This document shows positions 17,646 through 18,257 of a stretch of 18,257 bases of DNA, in pieces. Location of the stretch: contig JAQGKC010000312.1 of NCBI GenBank assembly GCA_028290305.1, positions 1 to 18,257 of the forward strand. Direction: 5' to 3'. Positions within the stretch are counted from its first letter, which is position 1; every line of letters starts with the position of its first letter. A model generated the notes under the pieces. The model was not told the origin of the DNA. It ran no database searches and saw only the letters and a program-made list of their open reading frames with translations. A program made the translations under genes and the position numbers. Source of the DNA: Bradyrhizobium sp. (GTDB lineage Bacteria > Pseudomonadota > Alphaproteobacteria > Rhizobiales > Xanthobacteraceae).

Positions 17646-17653
17646 GATCAAGT

Positions 17654-17751
17654 CGTCATTCCGGGATGCGCGAAGCGCAGACCCGGAATCCAGAGATTCT
17701 CCGATGTGCAACGGCACATCGTCGTTCGCGCCGCTGCGCGCCTGGAATGCC
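17654..17751. repeat. Palindromic intergenic repeat, copy 2 (GTCATTCCGG family)
   Basis: CGTCATTCCGGG begins a hairpin: ATTCCGGG (17658-17665) and TGCGC-GAA-GCGCA (17667-17679), closing with CCCGGAAT (17682-17689). It is followed by CCAGAG, as in the copy at 7038-7134. The right half (TTCGCGCCGCTGCGCGCCTGGAATGCC, broken into TTCGCGC... and GGAATG...) is a decayed version of that copy's right arm. It lies nine bases after the lepA stop and may terminate lepA. Confidence 0.75.
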
Positions 17752-17865
17752 TGCCAGCGATTTCAAACGGGACCATCCGCCCTCCCCCATCTTGATCCGA
17801 GCCACCGGATAGATCACCATTGCGGCTTCGCCGGCCAAAAAACCCAAAAAGGGGCGAGGAAACGC

Positions 17866-18257
17866 ATGAACAAGCTTCCCGGTTTCGGACTGATCGAGCG
17901 CGCCAGCGCACTGGCACCGCTGATCGCACGGGAGGCCGACGAGATCGAGCGGACGCGCCGCCTGACCGCGCCGGTGGTTTCCGGCCTGATCGAGAACGGC
18001 CTTTACCGGGCGTTGTTGCCGCAGAGTCTCGGCGGCGCCGAGGCGCCGCTGGAGGTGTTCATGCAGATGCAGGAGGAAGTGGCGAAGGCCGACGCCTCGA
18101 CCGCCTGGTGCCTCGGCCAGTGCAGCGTCTGCGCCATGACGGCGGCCTATCTCGACGCCGACATCGCCCGCGAGATTTTCAACACGGCGCCCGGAATCCT
18201 TGCCTGGGGCGCGATTGCCCATGAGGTGAAGGCGGTTCCGGGCGGCTATCAGGCCAA
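17866..18257 (+). CDS. Acyl-CoA dehydrogenase-family flavoprotein (partial, N-terminus only)
   Basis: The frame is open to the window end, giving 130 residues. The ATG at 17866 has GAGGAAA about seven bases before it. The sequence matches the N-terminal helical domain of acyl-CoA dehydrogenase-like proteins: LIERASALAPLIAREADEI, then VSGLIENGLYRALLPQSLGG, EVAKADASTAWCLG and IFNTAPGILAWGAI. The ENGLYRALLPQSLGGAE and DASTAWC blocks resemble the branch containing flavin-dependent hydroxylases (HsaA or p-hydroxyphenylacetate hydroxylase type) as much as true acyl-CoA dehydrogenases. The catalytic C-terminal part is not visible, so the reaction is undecided. It is separated from lepA by the repeat at 17654-17751 and presumably has its own promoter. 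Confidence 0.85.
   Translation, partial: MNKLPGFGLIERASALAPLIAREADEIERTRRLTAPVVSGLIENGLYRALLPQSLGGAEAPLEVFMQMQEEVAKADASTAWCLGQCSVCAMTAAYLDADIAREIFNTAPGILAWGAIAHEVKAVPGGYQA

Overview
The window looks like an ordinary chromosomal segment of an alphaproteobacterium of the Bradyrhizobium/Rhodopseudomonas/Nitrobacter group (Nitrobacteraceae). The evidence is the high G+C content, the protein sequences (PyrE, PckA and GlgP read like those of Bradyrhizobium), the pckA / chvI-chvG-hprK-EIIA-HPr neighbourhood known from Rhizobiales, and several intergenic palindromic repeats of a kind recalled as common in these genomes. There is no prophage, insertion sequence, CRISPR array, rRNA or tRNA that I can support.

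Layout. 1-382 (-): N-terminal part of a YfcG-like glutathione S-transferase, cut by the window edge, with a hairpin repeat just before its start. 599-1162 (+): pyrE. 1358-2131 (+): an exported DUF2865 protein, convergent with an unrecognised 143-aa protein (2134-2565, -). 2671-3064: a 96-aa GIY-YIG nuclease gene bracketed by a ~40-bp imperfect inverted repeat. 3082-3315 (-): a small putative exported cysteine-containing protein. 3543-6074 (+): glycogen phosphorylase. 6196-7014 (+): a TesB-like thioesterase. 7038-7134: a strong palindromic repeat. 7141-8757 (-): ATP-dependent PEP carboxykinase with a recognisable promoter. 8935-9675 (-): a HugZ-type FMN/heme protein.

9894-13910 (+) is the regulatory core: chvI and chvG (two-component regulator and sensor), then a short HPr kinase overlapping chvG by ATGA, a lone mannose-type EIIA, and HPr overlapping EIIA by ATGA. 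Together these form an incomplete, sugar-transport-independent phosphotransferase relay physically joined to an envelope/acid-stress two-component system. The gluconeogenic gene pckA lies on the other side. This arrangement is established in Brucella, Agrobacterium and Sinorhizobium relatives, so it is conserved rather than new.

13992-15623 (-) is a membrane glycosyltransferase (GT39/PMT type), divergent from lepA (15840-17645, +). The space between them is largely a repeat-derived palindrome. 17866 to the end (+) is the N-terminus of an acyl-CoA dehydrogenase-family flavoprotein.

I do not see an obviously undescribed multi-gene system. The most interesting signal is the GIY-YIG gene embedded between inverted palindromic repeats. 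Three other intergenic repeats share the design of a hairpin followed by a short TCCAG/CCCATA-like tail, which raises the question whether GIY-YIG proteins of this type mobilise or maintain such repeats.
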